64,000 nt of DNA from Thioclava sp. GXIMD4216 (GCF_037949285.1 NZ_CP149928.1:1-64000); one strand, 5' to 3'. Shown: positions 19,665 through 29,113, numbered from the stretch's first letter. A program made the numbers and translations. The notes: a model not told the origin generated them from the sequence alone.

Positions 19665-20597
19665 ATGAGCATCGTCGTCTATCTTCCAAGCCCGAAAACC
19701 AGTGCCAAATGGGTGGCGCGGCTGCAGACCGTTCTGCCCGAGGCCGAGGTGGTTTCAGGCCATGAGCCGTTCGACGCGGCGCAGGTGGAATATGCCGCGG
19801 TATGGCAACCTGCCCACGGCTTTCTGGCTGGCCTGCCAAACCTGAGGGCGATTGTGTCGCTGGCCGCGGGGGTCGATCATCTTGCCGCAGATCCCGAACT
19901 GCCGCGCCAGATCCCTGTCATTCGCACGATCGGGTCGGATCTCACCCAGCGTATGCGGGAATATGTGGCGATGCAGGTGCTCAATCTCCATCGCGGCATG
20001 CCCGAAATGCTGGCCAGCGCGCAGCAGGCAAAATGGGCACCGATTGTGGCGCCGGTCGCAGGTCAGCGCAAAGTCGGCATTCTTGGCCTTGGCAATCTGG
20101 GTGCAGCGGCGGCAGCGCTGCTGGCGCAGATCGGCTTCGAGACCAGAGGTTGGGCCCGCAGCCCCAAGGATATCGCCCAAGTGACGTGCCATCACGGCCC
20201 CGAAGGCCTGAAGAGATTCCTGCAAGATTGTGAAATCGTAGTAAATCTTCTGCCACTCACCCCCGAAACCCGCCATATTCTGGACGCTTCGCTATTTCAG
20301 GCCCTGCCAAAGGGGGCCTGTCTGGTGAATTGCGGGCGCGGCGATCACTTGCACGAGGCCGATCTGCTGGCCGCATTGGACAACGGGCAGATTGCCCATG
20401 CGATCCTTGATGCCTTCCCTATCGAGCCGCTGCCCGAAGAGCATCCTTTCTGGACGCATCCCAATGTGACGGTCACGCCGCATATCGCCTCGCAGGTCGA
20501 TCCCGATACAGGCAGCCGGATCATTGCCGAAAATATCCGCCAGTTTGCCAAAGACGGGCGCTGCGGCGATATGGCCGATATGCAGCGCGGTTATTAA
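19665..20597 (+). CDS. D-2-hydroxyacid dehydrogenase, GhrA-type glyoxylate/hydroxypyruvate reductase
   Basis: NAD(P)H-dependent 2-hydroxyacid dehydrogenase of 310 residues. The Rossmann motif is VGILGLGNLGAAAA (about 136-150). The catalytic Arg lies in LVNCGRGDHLHEADLLAAL, followed by Glu in IEPLPEEHPFW and His in VTPHIASQ. Overall length and the short N-terminal domain resemble GhrA, which reduces glyoxylate and hydroxypyruvate. AGGGAT precedes the ATG. A bidirectional terminator separates it from the convergent katG. Confidence 0.85.
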   Translation: MSIVVYLPSPKTSAKWVARLQTVLPEAEVVSGHEPFDAAQVEYAAVWQPAHGFLAGLPNLRAIVSLAAGVDHLAADPELPRQIPVIRTIGSDLTQRMREYVAMQVLNLHRGMPEMLASAQQAKWAPIVAPVAGQRKVGILGLGNLGAAAAALLAQIGFETRGWARSPKDIAQVTCHHGPEGLKRFLQDCEIVVNLLPLTPETRHILDASLFQALPKGACLVNCGRGDHLHEADLLAALDNGQIAHAILDAFPIEPLPEEHPFWTHPNVTVTPHIASQVDPDTGSRIIAENIRQFAKDGRCGDMADMQRGY

Positions 20598-20611
20598 CTC
20601 CCGCTGAGGGA

Positions 20612-20640
20612 AAACGGGCGCGAAACCCTCGCGCCCGTTT
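20612..20640. terminator. Bidirectional terminator between the GhrA-like gene and katG
   Basis: 11-bp perfect stem AAACGGGCGCG / CGCGCCCGTTT (20612-20622, 20630-20640). A tracts before and T tracts after allow termination from both convergent genes. Confidence 0.88.
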
Positions 20641-20676
20641 CCTCTGCATTTTCAACATGGCGGAAGATTCAGAAGC

Positions 20677-22983
20677 TTAGCATAGCGCCATCGCCCGACG
20701 GCGCTCTTTTGCAACGTCAAAACGGTCAAGCATCATCACTTTGTGCCAGGCTTTCACGAAATCGCGCACCAGATAGGCCTCGCCATCATCTGCGGCATAA
20801 TATTCGGCCAGTTGGCGCAGCTCGCTATTGGAGCCGAAAACCAGATCGCAACGCGAGGCGGTATAGGATGCCCCCTCTCCCGCACGCGGTCGGATATCGA
20901 ACATCTCTTCACCGTCCTGCGGGTGCCATGCATAGTCCATCGATACCAGCACACGGAAATAATCATTGGTCAACTGACCCTTCCGCTGGGTAAAGATCCC
21001 CGTTTCCGACCCATCATAATTCTGGTCAAGCGCCCGTAGCCCACCGGCCAGTGCCGTCCATTCCGGCGCGGTCAGCGCAAGTTTTGCGGCCTGATCAAGG
21101 AAGAGCTGCTCTGCCGGAACCTGATAGCGGATGCCCGGATGCCGGTAATTGCGGAACCCGTCCACCACGGGCAGCAACCAGTCGAAGGTCTCGGCATCGG
21201 TCCATTCGTCGCTGGCATCCGTGCGTCCCGCCACGAAGGGCACGCAAACGTCATGCCCCGCAGCCTTGGCCGCAGCTTCAACGGCCGCACAACCTGCCAG
21301 AACAATCAGATCGGCCATCGAAACCTTGGCCGCCCCCTTGGCGTCAAAGTCGGACTTTACCTGTTCCAATGCGGACAGCACCCGCGAGAGTTGGGCGGGA
21401 TTGTTCACCGCCCAATCCTTTTGTGGCGCAAGGCGGATGCGCGCGCCGTTGGCACCTCCGCGTTTGTCGGTATCGCGATAGGTCGAGGCCGAAGCCCATG
21501 CCGTAGCAATCAGCTCGCGCAGCGGAATTCCGGTCGTCAGGCAGGTCTTTTTCAGCTCTGCAATATCGGCCTCGCTGATCGGCGGATACTCTGCCTCGGG
21601 CGTCGGGTCCTGCCAGATGAACGTGCCGCCGATCTCCGGCCCGAGCCAGCGCGAGGTCGGCCCCAGATCGCGGTGGATCAGCTTGTGCCACGCCTTCGAG
21701 AAGCAATCGGTGAAATAGTCGAAATCCGCCAGAAAGCGCTCGCAGATCTTGCGGTATTCGGGATCGACCTTCAGCGCCAGATCCGATGTCATCATCATCA
21801 GCGGATTCATCTGGCCCTCGACATGCGCATCAGGCGTTTTCGGCGCGTCGGGGTCTTCGGGGGTCCATTGCACGGCCCCCGCCGGAGATGTCTCCTGCTT
21901 CCATTCATATTTGAACAGGTTTTCCAGATAGGAATTGTCCCACATCGTGGGGTCGGGGGTCCAGCTGCCCTCGATCCCGTTGGTCATGGTATATTGCGCA
22001 AACCCGAGGCCTTCGGGGTTTTGCCAGCCCAGACCCTGCGCCTGAATCGGCGCCCCTTCCGGCGCAGGACCGATTTCATCGGCGCTAACCATCCCGTGCG
22101 ATTTCCCGAAAGCATGCCCGCCCGCAATCAGGGCAACGGTCTCTTCGTCATTCATCGCCATGCGGGCAAAGGTCTCGCGGATATCGCGGGCGCTGTCTTG
22201 CGCATTCCCGTTGCCATTGGGGCCTTCGGGATCGACATAGATCAGGGCCTGATTGGCATTGGCCAACGGCGCTTCGAGATCATAATGATCAGACCGGACA
22301 TCCCCTTCCCAACGCAGGTCACGGGTGACCATCTGGTTCGGATGGCCTTCCAGCGGACCTTGCCCGACCTCCGAAGGACGCTTGCCGTTCCACCCCTCGG
22401 GGCCCCAATATGTGGCGCGATCTGCTTCCCACGCATCCACGCGACCAAAGGCAAAGCCTTGGATCGGCAGGCCCATATCTTCTAACGCAAGCGTGCCGGC
22501 CAGCATCATCAGGTCGGCCCAGCTCAGTTTTGCCCCATATTTCTGCTTGATCGGCAATAGAAGACGGCGGGATTTATCGGTATTGCCATTGTCCCACCAC
22601 GAATTGATCGGCGCGAAACGCTGCATCCCTTCGGCCGAACCGCCACGCCCGTCGGCGATGCGATAGGTGCCCGCCGAGTGCCACGCCATACGCACCATTT
22701 GCGGCCCGTAATGCCCGTAATCCGAAGGCCACCAGTCTTTCGAACTATGCAAAAGCGCGCGCAGGTCGGCCTTGAGCGCGGCAATATCCAGATCCTTGAT
22801 CGCTTCGGCGTAATCATAGTCCGGTCCAAGCGGGTTGGCCTGCACCGGATTCTGATGCAGAAGCTCCACTTTCAGCCGGTTGGGCCACCAGTGATCCAGT
22901 TGCGGCTCGGAGCCGATTGCCCCCCCGATACGGGTTCCGCGAAACGGGCAAGCGCCTTGGGTTGCGCCATCGTGGTCTTTCAT
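20677..22983 (-). CDS. katG: Catalase-peroxidase KatG, divergent adduct region
   Basis: Two-domain haem enzyme of 768 residues disproportionating H2O2 and acting as a peroxidase. Distal residues R98, W101 and H102 ([12 protein letters not shown]), proximal H290 ([11 protein letters not shown]) and the distal-loop Met M275 (ARMAMND) are present. The segment that normally carries the adduct Tyr (R-Y-S-G in other KatGs) reads [13 protein letters not shown]. In my hand alignment that Tyr is deleted, and the nearest Tyr is Y234, four residues on. This could lower catalase relative to peroxidase activity. Start ATG 22983 has AAGGAG upstream. No oxyR is adjacent. Confidence 0.95.
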   Translation of the reverse strand: MKDHDGATQGACPFRGTRIGGAIGSEPQLDHWWPNRLKVELLHQNPVQANPLGPDYDYAEAIKDLDIAALKADLRALLHSSKDWWPSDYGHYGPQMVRMAWHSAGTYRIADGRGGSAEGMQRFAPINSWWDNGNTDKSRRLLLPIKQKYGAKLSWADLMMLAGTLALEDMGLPIQGFAFGRVDAWEADRATYWGPEGWNGKRPSEVGQGPLEGHPNQMVTRDLRWEGDVRSDHYDLEAPLANANQALIYVDPEGPNGNGNAQDSARDIRETFARMAMNDEETVALIAGGHAFGKSHGMVSADEIGPAPEGAPIQAQGLGWQNPEGLGFAQYTMTNGIEGSWTPDPTMWDNSYLENLFKYEWKQETSPAGAVQWTPEDPDAPKTPDAHVEGQMNPLMMMTSDLALKVDPEYRKICERFLADFDYFTDCFSKAWHKLIHRDLGPTSRWLGPEIGGTFIWQDPTPEAEYPPISEADIAELKKTCLTTGIPLRELIATAWASASTYRDTDKRGGANGARIRLAPQKDWAVNNPAQLSRVLSALEQVKSDFDAKGAAKVSMADLIVLAGCAAVEAAAKAAGHDVCVPFVAGRTDASDEWTDAETFDWLLPVVDGFRNYRHPGIRYQVPAEQLFLDQAAKLALTAPEWTALAGGLRALDQNYDGSETGIFTQRKGQLTNDYFRVLVSMDYAWHPQDGEEMFDIRPRAGEGASYTASRCDLVFGSNSELRQLAEYYAADDGEAYLVRDFVKAWHKVMMLDRFDVAKERRRAMALC

Positions 22984-23145
22984 GGGGGGGTCTCCTTGCA
23001 CAGTGACTTGGCCCCGAACCGCACCCGAAACTGCGCCAGAGCCTTTGCTACTGTTCCAACACCCGAGAGCCCGATCAGTTTCATAGAGGGCCGAGGAAAT
23101 TCACCCTCGCCCCGCGATCCACGCAAATGACGCCACGGCAAAACT

Positions 23146-23175
23146 GAAAAAGGACGGCCTGCAAGCAGACCGCCC
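23146..23175 (-). terminator. Rho-independent terminator of the small secreted protein gene
   Basis: 11-bp stem GGACGGCCTGC / GCAGACCGCCC (23152-23162, 23165-23175, two wobble pairs). On the minus strand it is followed by TTTTT. Confidence 0.82.
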
Positions 23176-23184
23176 TTCTTCACT

Positions 23185-23209
23185 GGAGATGCACATCTCC
23201 TGATGTGCA
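23185..23209 (-). other. Two overlapping, mutually exclusive stem-loops in a 3' untranslated region
   Basis: GGAGATG/CATCTCC (23185-23191, 23194-23200) and TGCACATC/GATGTGCA (23190-23197, 23202-23209) share bases and cannot form together. They lie between the stop codon at 23228 and the terminator. Confidence 0.5.
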
Positions 23210-23227
23210 GCGTGTGGACCTAAGGCC

Positions 23228-23653
23228 TTATTGGTCCCGGCCTTGGCCCAAATAGGGAACCGGCAGCGGCGTAACTTCGTGACGGGCATCGCCCGACAGG
23301 ATGAAGGCCGCGTCTTGTGCGTTGTGGTCACGCAGATCGCTATCCACCGTCACCAGCTCGGCCAGCGTGTATTTGCTCGGGTCAACGCCAAGCTGCGCAG
23401 CCAGCTGTGCTTTACCGGCAGACACTTCCTGCGCAGGAGCCGCGACACGGTTATCGTGGTTGAGGAAGTAGTTCACGGTGCTGTTGTCGCCGTCGCGGCG
23501 GGCCTCGTCGATCGAGGTCAACTCGGCGGTGGTGAAGTCGGCCCCGTTCAGACCAAGCTGTTGCGCCAGTTGGGCATGGCCTGCCCCCTCGGCGGACGCG
23601 ATCCCTGCACTGGCGGTAAGGGCGACAACTGCGGCAATAACGATATTTTTCAT
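23228..23653 (-). CDS. Small secreted protein with two internal repeats, function unknown
   Basis: Protein of 141 residues that I do not recognise. Residues 1-21 form a Sec signal peptide (hydrophobic core, then ASA-E). The mature part has two copies of a roughly 42-residue unit with the shared pattern AQLA-x-QLG-x6-T-x-AEL-x3-D-x3-RD-x(8-9)-F-x-L. Charge and hydrophobic spacing suggest paired helices. Start ATG at 23653 has TTGGAG upstream. It lies 235 nt downstream of the quinoprotein dehydrogenase gene, with a hairpin between, so it is probably a separate transcript. Confidence 0.75.
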   Translation of the reverse strand: MKNIVIAAVVALTASAGIASAEGAGHAQLAQQLGLNGADFTTAELTSIDEARRDGDNSTVNYFLNHDNRVAAPAQEVSAGKAQLAAQLGVDPSKYTLAELVTVDSDLRDHNAQDAAFILSGDARHEVTPLPVPYLGQGRDQ

Positions 23654-23838
23654 GATCAATCTCCAAGTGATCCGCAAATCGTCAGCACCCTGAGTGAAGC
23701 GGGCGATCTGCTGTGTTTCTTTCTGAAGACTTATCTAGGAGTGTTCCTCCGAATGTTAAATATACAAAATTAGCACGCTAAGCGTTTATATATGCACATA
23801 TCGGTTTTCGGGCTTTTTCCCCTGTCGCGCATGAAAAC

Positions 23839-23862
23839 GCGCCCGAGGTTGCCCCCGGGCGC
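23839..23862 (-). terminator. Probable terminator of the quinoprotein dehydrogenase gene
   Basis: GCGCCCG/CGGGCGC stem (23839-23845, 23856-23862) followed on the minus strand by GTTTTC, 27 nt past the stop at 23889. Confidence 0.62.
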
Positions 23863-23888
23863 GGCGAAAGCCATCGCATAGGCGTGGA

Positions 23889-25664
23889 TTATTTGGCGTC
23901 GGCCATTTGCTTGGGCAGACGGAAGGTCCAGACGGTGCCACCTTGATTGAGGTAGTTCACACGCTTGGCAACCTCACCACCCCAAAGCGGCACGGCGCCC
24001 CCCCAGCCGGAAATCACCGAGACATATTGCTCGCCATCCTGCTCCCAGGTGATCGGCTGGCCAACAATGCCCGAACCGGTCTGGAAGGACCAAAGCTTGT
24101 CACCGGTCTCGGCGTCGAAGGCCATGAATTCGCCTTCGGGGTTGCCAGTAAAGACAAGGCCACCCGCCGTGGACATCACCCCGCCCCAGAGCGGTGCAGA
24201 GTTCTTATATTCCCATTTCACCTCGCCAGTATTCGGGTCCATCGCTTTCAGCGAACCGATATAGCTTTCGAAAAGCGGCTTGATGGTGAAGCCTGCCCCA
24301 AGATAGGCCGCGCCTTTCTTGTAGGAAATCGGCTCGTTCCAGATATCCATGCCCCATTCGTTGGAGGGCACATAGAACAGGCCTGTCTGCTGGCTATACG
24401 CCATCGGCATCCAGTTCTTGCCCCCAAGGAAACTGGGCACCGAGAAGACCTGCTGGCCCTTGCCATCCTCGGAGGCCGTATCCGGCGCACCGGGGCGATT
24501 CTGCTCGTTATAGATCGGGCGACCGGTCTCATCGATCCCGCTGGCCCAAGAGATATCCTTCACAAAAGGATAAGCCGCGACGAATTTGCCGTCTTCGCGG
24601 TTGAGGATGTAGAAGAAGCCGTTCCGGTCGGCGGTCGCATAGCGCTTGTTGCCATCCTTATCGACAAAGCCCACGACCTCGTTCACACCGTCGAAATCCC
24701 AGCCTTCACGCGGGGTGGACTGGAAGTGCCACTTGATCTCGCCGGTCTTGGGGTCGATGCCGAGGCGGGACGCCGCGTAGAGGTTGTCGCCCTTATTGCC
24801 CTCAACGGGGGTGCCCGCATTGCGCAGGTGGCTGTTCCACGGCGCGGGGTTACCGGTGCCGAAGATCAGCGTATCGGTATCGGCGTCATAAGAGCCACCC
24901 AGCCATGTTGCCCCGCCACCGGTTTTCCACATATCGCCCGGCCAGGTCGCGTTCAGCTCGCCGGTCATGGTCGAGGGTTCGCCATTGAGCGTGCCCATAT
25001 GGCCTTCGATCACCGGACGGGTCCAGACCAGCTCGCCGGTTTCCGCATCGCGCGCCTGCACCTCGCCCACGATCCCGAATTCACCGCCCGAATTGCCGGT
25101 GATGACAAGCCCGTTTACGATCAGCGGCGCGGCGGTATAGCTGTACCCCTCTTTGTAATTGGCGATTTTCTTGTTCCAGACGACATCGCCGGTTTTCCGG
25201 TCAAGCGCCACGATCCGCGCATCCAATGTGCCGAAATAGATATTATCGCCATAGATGGCCGCACCGCGATTGATCACGTCACAGCAGGGCAGAATGCCCT
25301 CGGGAAGGCGGGCATCATATTGCCACAGCTCTTTTCCGGTATGGATATCAATCGCATAAAGGCGCGAATAGGAGCCGGTGATATACATCACCCCGTCATA
25401 GACGATCGGCTGGCTCTCCTGCCCGCGCTGCTTTTCTCCGCCAAGGCTGAATGCCCAAGCCGGAACGAGGTTTTTCACGTTGTCACGGTTCAGCGTTTCC
25501 AGCGGGCTGAAACGCTGCAAATTGCGCCCCATCCCGTTGGTGAGCACATCGCCCACCGTCTGCTGATCCGCGCGAAGATCCTCCTCGGTAACCCCTGCTT
25601 GAGCGTCTCCCAAAGCCCAGCCGCAGGAAATGGCCAGCACTGCGGCCAAAACGAAACGGTTCAT
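23889..25664 (-). CDS. PQQ-dependent alcohol dehydrogenase (ExaA/PedH family) with lanthanide signature
   Basis: Periplasmic eight-bladed quinoprotein of 591 residues oxidising primary alcohols to aldehydes and passing electrons to cytochrome c. A signal peptide occupies residues 1-23. Visible functional residues are the vicinal disulfide C127-C128 (PCCD), metal ligands E195 (GGEFG) and N272 (GTGNPAP), and catalytic Asp323 in WDFD. The extra Asp325 is the residue that distinguishes lanthanide enzymes (XoxF, PedH) from calcium enzymes, which have Ser, Ala or Thr there. [21 protein letters not shown] and the tryptophan-docking repeats fit the ethanol-dehydrogenase rather than the methanol-dehydrogenase branch. 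Start ATG 25664 has GGGAGG upstream. Confidence 0.93.
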   Translation of the reverse strand: MNRFVLAAVLAISCGWALGDAQAGVTEEDLRADQQTVGDVLTNGMGRNLQRFSPLETLNRDNVKNLVPAWAFSLGGEKQRGQESQPIVYDGVMYITGSYSRLYAIDIHTGKELWQYDARLPEGILPCCDVINRGAAIYGDNIYFGTLDARIVALDRKTGDVVWNKKIANYKEGYSYTAAPLIVNGLVITGNSGGEFGIVGEVQARDAETGELVWTRPVIEGHMGTLNGEPSTMTGELNATWPGDMWKTGGGATWLGGSYDADTDTLIFGTGNPAPWNSHLRNAGTPVEGNKGDNLYAASRLGIDPKTGEIKWHFQSTPREGWDFDGVNEVVGFVDKDGNKRYATADRNGFFYILNREDGKFVAAYPFVKDISWASGIDETGRPIYNEQNRPGAPDTASEDGKGQQVFSVPSFLGGKNWMPMAYSQQTGLFYVPSNEWGMDIWNEPISYKKGAAYLGAGFTIKPLFESYIGSLKAMDPNTGEVKWEYKNSAPLWGGVMSTAGGLVFTGNPEGEFMAFDAETGDKLWSFQTGSGIVGQPITWEQDGEQYVSVISGWGGAVPLWGGEVAKRVNYLNQGGTVWTFRLPKQMADAK

Positions 25665-25755
25665 TGCGTAGTCCTCCCTGTCGTCCTGTCCGCACCTCGG
25701 AAAAAGAGGGCGGATCAGACATTCCCGAAGTATTGGACAGGGGCACACGGGCGGA

Positions 25756-25771
25756 TATTGTCCATTGGTCT
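25756..25771 (-). promoter_or_regulatory. Candidate regulon operator, copy upstream of the quinoprotein dehydrogenase
   Basis: On the minus strand this reads AGACCAATGGACAATA, ending 91 nt before the dehydrogenase ATG. It differs at one of 16 positions from the element upstream of the cytochrome c-550 gene (31149-31164), in the same orientation to the gene. Confidence 0.6.
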
Positions 25772-25803
25772 TACTTAGACGTCACGCATGCCCCTGATGA
25801 GGG

Positions 25804-26184
25804 TTACTGACTGTTCAGATAGGTTACGATAAAGTCCTGAACCGTCGGATCGACAATGCCGACATGACGCATTTTCGTGCCTGGAATGAAGGCGTCATTA
25901 TCTTCCATCCAAGCCCGCAGCGCCCCTGGCGTCCAGACGAAATTCGCCTGTTTCAAAGCGTCGGAATAGGGGTAATCGCCATAGCTTCCCGCCTTGCGCC
26001 CCACGACCTTCTCCAGCAGCGGTCCATAGCTTGCCCGATCCGCATCGACCGAATGGCACCGCTGGCAATTCGCCTCGAAGAACTGATGCCCCGCGTCGAT
26101 CTTGATCCGCTCCGTAGTGTCGGCCTGCGCGACCTGCACGCAAGCGGCTGCCAGTATTGCACTCAGAACAAGGCTTGTTTTCAT
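25804..26184 (-). CDS. Small periplasmic class I cytochrome c, electron acceptor of the alcohol dehydrogenase
   Basis: Monohaem cytochrome of 126 residues with a signal peptide (about 1-22). The haem motif is C40-Q-R-C43-H44 and the distal ligand is M105 in PGTKMRHVG, as in cytochromes c2/c-550. It is encoded 139 nt upstream of the dehydrogenase in the same direction, so it probably takes electrons from its PQQ. Start ATG 26184 has AGGAG upstream; the longer open frame to 26250 lacks support. Confidence 0.9.
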   Translation of the reverse strand: MKTSLVLSAILAAACVQVAQADTTERIKIDAGHQFFEANCQRCHSVDADRASYGPLLEKVVGRKAGSYGDYPYSDALKQANFVWTPGALRAWMEDNDAFIPGTKMRHVGIVDPTVQDFIVTYLNSQ

Positions 26185-26289
26185 GACAATTCTCCTACTT
26201 TCTACCCGTCTCGAAAGTAGGTCTGCTGCAGGTCGGCACGGTTGATCCATATCAATGGCCGCATACGACTTTGGTCGCGATTCTGGCTG

Positions 26290-26853
26290 TTATCCCTGTG
26301 GCAGATAGCGCGCTTCGTCGGCATCCGGGGTCACCGCGCGCCAATCATAGTGCGCGCCCTGCAGCTCTTGGGCCTGTGGCAGGCCCGCCCGCGCCGCACG
26401 GTCGATCATCGCCTGTCCCTGAGCAATGTCGCGCACACCTCCCCGACCGCGCAGCAGATCCAGACCACGGTTGAACTGCCCGACCGGATCGCCCGCTTCA
26501 GCCGCGCGCCGGTCCCATTCGGCCGCAGCCGCCGGATCTTCCACGGCGCCCAGACCATTATCCTCCAGCGCACTCATCCACGTCATAGCCCCTGTCCAAC
26601 CACGCTCGGCACATAGGCCGAAGACCTCGCGCGCCGCAGCATGATCGCCGGATTTCGTCATGAAATAGCCCGAGGCGCAATTCATCATCGTGACCTCGCC
26701 CCGCGCGGTATCACGCAGCACACGGTCCAGGCTCATCTCGGGCGGATTGAGGTCGCCGCCCGGCTCCTCGGCCAAGGCATCCGCCAGCGCGGGACAGGCC
26801 AGAAACGACCCAAGAAGCAGGGCCAGACAGCCCCTGTGCAAACCTGCCATCAT
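26290..26853 (-). CDS. Exported Sel1-like repeat protein of the quinoprotein island
   Basis: Protein of about 187 residues with a signal peptide (hydrophobic core ALLLGSFLACPALA, then DA). It carries Sel1/TPR-like helical repeats: HAAAREVFGLCAERGWTGAMTWMSALEDNGLG, then AAAAEWDRRAAEAGDPVGQFNRGLDLLRGRGG. Sel1 repeats bind other proteins, so a role in assembly or partner recruitment in the periplasm is possible. Two adjacent ATGs (26853 and 26850) follow GGGAGG; I use the first. It is the first gene of the minus-strand set and divergent from the ABC genes. Confidence 0.78.
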   Translation of the reverse strand: MMAGLHRGCLALLLGSFLACPALADALAEEPGGDLNPPEMSLDRVLRDTARGEVTMMNCASGYFMTKSGDHAAAREVFGLCAERGWTGAMTWMSALEDNGLGAVEDPAAAAEWDRRAAEAGDPVGQFNRGLDLLRGRGGVRDIAQGQAMIDRAARAGLPQAQELQGAHYDWRAVTPDADEARYLPQG

Positions 26854-26968
26854 GGTTTCCTCCCTTGACACAAAACAGGCTAACACGGCGCACCGCCCCC
26901 CGGCCCTAGACCTTAGTCCTATTGCATCCGCCCACCCGAGCAGATGCAGTGTCCTCAGGGAGAGAGAC
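26854..26968. promoter_or_regulatory. Divergent promoter region within the quinoprotein island
   Basis: 115 nt between the Sel1-like gene and the ABC binding-protein gene. At 26907-26921 it contains an imperfect dyad of the form TAG-n2-CT-n-AG-n2-CTA followed by ATTGCATCC. The shared 8-mer AGTCCTAT also occurs, on the minus strand, in the promoter region of the NosR-like gene (35791-35798). A TTGACA at 26865-26870 lacks a matching -10. Confidence 0.45.
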
Positions 26969-28132
26969 ATGAAATTTTTAACAACCGTGGCGGTTGCATG
27001 GTTGGCATGTGCTTCGGCGCAGGCCGAGGTGCTGCGCCTTGACTGGCTTGAACGTCAGGTCACGCCACCCCCCGTTTTATCCAATCTAGCCGGTGACCCC
27101 GATGATCTGGGCGTCGCAGGTGCCCGATTGAGCCTTGAAGACATTACAAAGACAGGAAAATTTCTGGGAATCGACTGGCAGCTTCACGAAACCCGTGTGG
27201 CGCCGGACGCACCGTTTCTGACCGCCGCGAAAAAGATTCTGGCCGAGGGGGCACAGATATTGGTGACGCGCGCTCCGGCGGAAGACCTCTTGGCGCTGGC
27301 GGATCTGCCCGAGGCAAAGGATGTGCTGATCTTCAATACCAGCGCCGAGGACATGCCGCTTCGTGGCACGCAATGCCGCGCCAATATCCTGCACAGCACC
27401 CCTTCCGTCGCAATGCGTACCGATGCGCTGGCGCAGGCACTGGTGGTCAAACGCTGGACGAAGCTGGCGCTTGTCACCGGCCCGCATCCCGAAGACAAAG
27501 CCTTTGCCGAAGCGCTCAAGACCAGCTTGGGCAAGTTCGGACTGGCCCTGGCTGGCGAGAAGGACTGGCCCCTGACCGCTGATATGCGCCGTTCTGCCGC
27601 CGCCGAGGTGCCGCTGTTCATGCAGGATCTGCCCGAGCATGACATCCTGCTGGTGGCCGATGAACGCGGCGATTTCGGGCGCTATCTGCCCTATAACACA
27701 TGGCTGCCGCGTCCGATTGCGGGCTCCGAGGGGTTGCAGCCGCTTGGCTGGGCCGGTGTGGTCGAGCAAAACGGGGCCGCACAGCTACAGGACCGGTTCC
27801 GCATGGCCAGCGGTCGCGACATGCGCGCCGCCGATTACGCGGCATGGGTGGCGGTGGCCGCTGTGTCGGATGCCCGCACCCGCTCCGGTGCCGGTGACCC
27901 GCGCAGCCTGCGCGACTATCTGATCTCCGATAAGGCACGGATCGCGGGCTTTCTGGGCCAGCCGCTTTCCTTCCGCCCGTGGGATGGCCAGATGCGCCAG
28001 CCCCTGCCACTGGTCACAGAGCGCGCGGTCATCGCGACCGCCCCCTTCGAGGGGTTTCTCCATCACGCCAACGAGATGGACACCCTTGGCACCGACCGTC
28101 CCGAAACCCTCTGCAAAGCTTTTGGAGGCTGA
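26969..28132 (+). CDS. Periplasmic binding protein of the PQQ-alcohol-dehydrogenase-associated ABC system
   Basis: Protein of 387 residues with a cleavable signal peptide (1-19, ending AQA-E) and a Leu/Ile/Val-binding-protein-like fold. It belongs to the family known to accompany quinoprotein alcohol dehydrogenases together with a dedicated beta-propeller, ATPase and permease (by recognition). Its ligand is unknown. Start ATG 26969 follows CAGGGAGAG; upstream in-frame codons overlap the divergent promoter. The next gene begins directly after its stop. An unusual point is that its membrane partner here is an ABC-2 type permease, more common in exporters. Confidence 0.85.
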   Translation: MKFLTTVAVAWLACASAQAEVLRLDWLERQVTPPPVLSNLAGDPDDLGVAGARLSLEDITKTGKFLGIDWQLHETRVAPDAPFLTAAKKILAEGAQILVTRAPAEDLLALADLPEAKDVLIFNTSAEDMPLRGTQCRANILHSTPSVAMRTDALAQALVVKRWTKLALVTGPHPEDKAFAEALKTSLGKFGLALAGEKDWPLTADMRRSAAAEVPLFMQDLPEHDILLVADERGDFGRYLPYNTWLPRPIAGSEGLQPLGWAGVVEQNGAAQLQDRFRMASGRDMRAADYAAWVAVAAVSDARTRSGAGDPRSLRDYLISDKARIAGFLGQPLSFRPWDGQMRQPLPLVTERAVIATAPFEGFLHHANEMDTLGTDRPETLCKAFGG

Positions 28133-29113
28133 ATGCTGCGCATCCTGTTCCTGACGACCGCCCTTGCGGCCAGCCCCGCCCTTGCCGACGAGATCTGGGT
28201 GACCAACGAGGCCGATGACACGGTCAGCGTGATCGATGTCCAGACCCTCGAGGTGGTGCGCAGCTATCCTACGGGCGAACGCCCGCGCGGCATCACCTTC
28301 TCGCGCGATTTCAAGCGGCTTTACATCTGCGCCTCCGATAGCGACGCCGTACAGGTGATGGACCCCGAAACGGGCAAGATCCTGCATGACCTGCCCTCGG
28401 GGGAAGACCCCGAGCAATTCGTGCTCGCCCCCGATGACCGGCTGCTTTACATCGCCAATGAAAACGACGCCGTGACCACCGTCGTCGATACCCAGACCCG
28501 CCGTGTGGTGGCCCAGATCGATGTCGGAATCGAACCCGAGGGCATGGGCATCTCGCCCGATGGCAAGGTGCAGGTGACCACATCGGAAACCACCAATATG
28601 GCGCATTGGATCGATACCGCGACCCATCAGATCGTCGCCAACTCGCTAGTGGATGCACGCCCGCGCCATGCCGAATTCTCGCCCGACGGGTCCGAGTTAT
28701 GGGTCAGCTCGGAAATCGGCGGCACGGTCAGCATCTTCGATACCGCAACCAAGACCGAGAAGGGCAAGATCCGCTTTGCCATTGCGGGTGTGCGCTCGGA
28801 AAAACTGCAACCCGTGGGGATGCTGTTCTCGCCCGATAAGACCAAGGTGTTCATCGCCTTGGGCCCCGCCAACCATGTGGCTGTCGTGGATGCAAAAACC
28901 TTCGAGGTCGAGCAATATCTGATGGTCGGGCGGCGGGTCTGGCATCTGGCCTATTCCCCCGATGAAACCCTGCTGTTCACCACCAATGGCGTTTCGGGCG
29001 ATGTGACGGTGATCGATGTCGCCACATTGGAACCGAAAGCCACGATCAAGGTGGGCCGTTTCCCTTGGGGGGCCGCAGCCCGCCCCACCCCTCCCCAGCC
29101 GATTGCAGACTGA
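28133..29113 (+). CDS. YVTN-type beta-propeller protein of the PQQ-associated ABC system
   Basis: Exported protein of 326 residues (signal peptide 1-18, ALA-D) made of about seven repeats of the kind VTNEADDTVSVIDVQTLEVV, SPDGSELWVSSEIGGTVSIFD and TTNGVSGDVTVIDVATLEP. This is the YVTN/lactonase-like propeller. Such propellers often replace an enzymatic site with a binding scaffold; no catalytic motif is evident. It starts immediately after the stop of the binding-protein gene, so the two are co-expressed. Confidence 0.87.
   Translation: MLRILFLTTALAASPALADEIWVTNEADDTVSVIDVQTLEVVRSYPTGERPRGITFSRDFKRLYICASDSDAVQVMDPETGKILHDLPSGEDPEQFVLAPDDRLLYIANENDAVTTVVDTQTRRVVAQIDVGIEPEGMGISPDGKVQVTTSETTNMAHWIDTATHQIVANSLVDARPRHAEFSPDGSELWVSSEIGGTVSIFDTATKTEKGKIRFAIAGVRSEKLQPVGMLFSPDKTKVFIALGPANHVAVVDAKTFEVEQYLMVGRRVWHLAYSPDETLLFTTNGVSGDVTVIDVATLEPKATIKVGRFPWGAAARPTPPQPIAD

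Noticed and set aside
23907..25778. 623-codon open frame antisense to the quinoprotein dehydrogenase
   Set aside because: It mirrors the GC-rich codon pattern of the real gene, its product resembles no protein, and no ribosome binding site is seen.
26865..26870. Sigma-70 promoter starting at TTGACA
   Set aside because: No -10-like hexamer at 16-18 nt on the plus strand.
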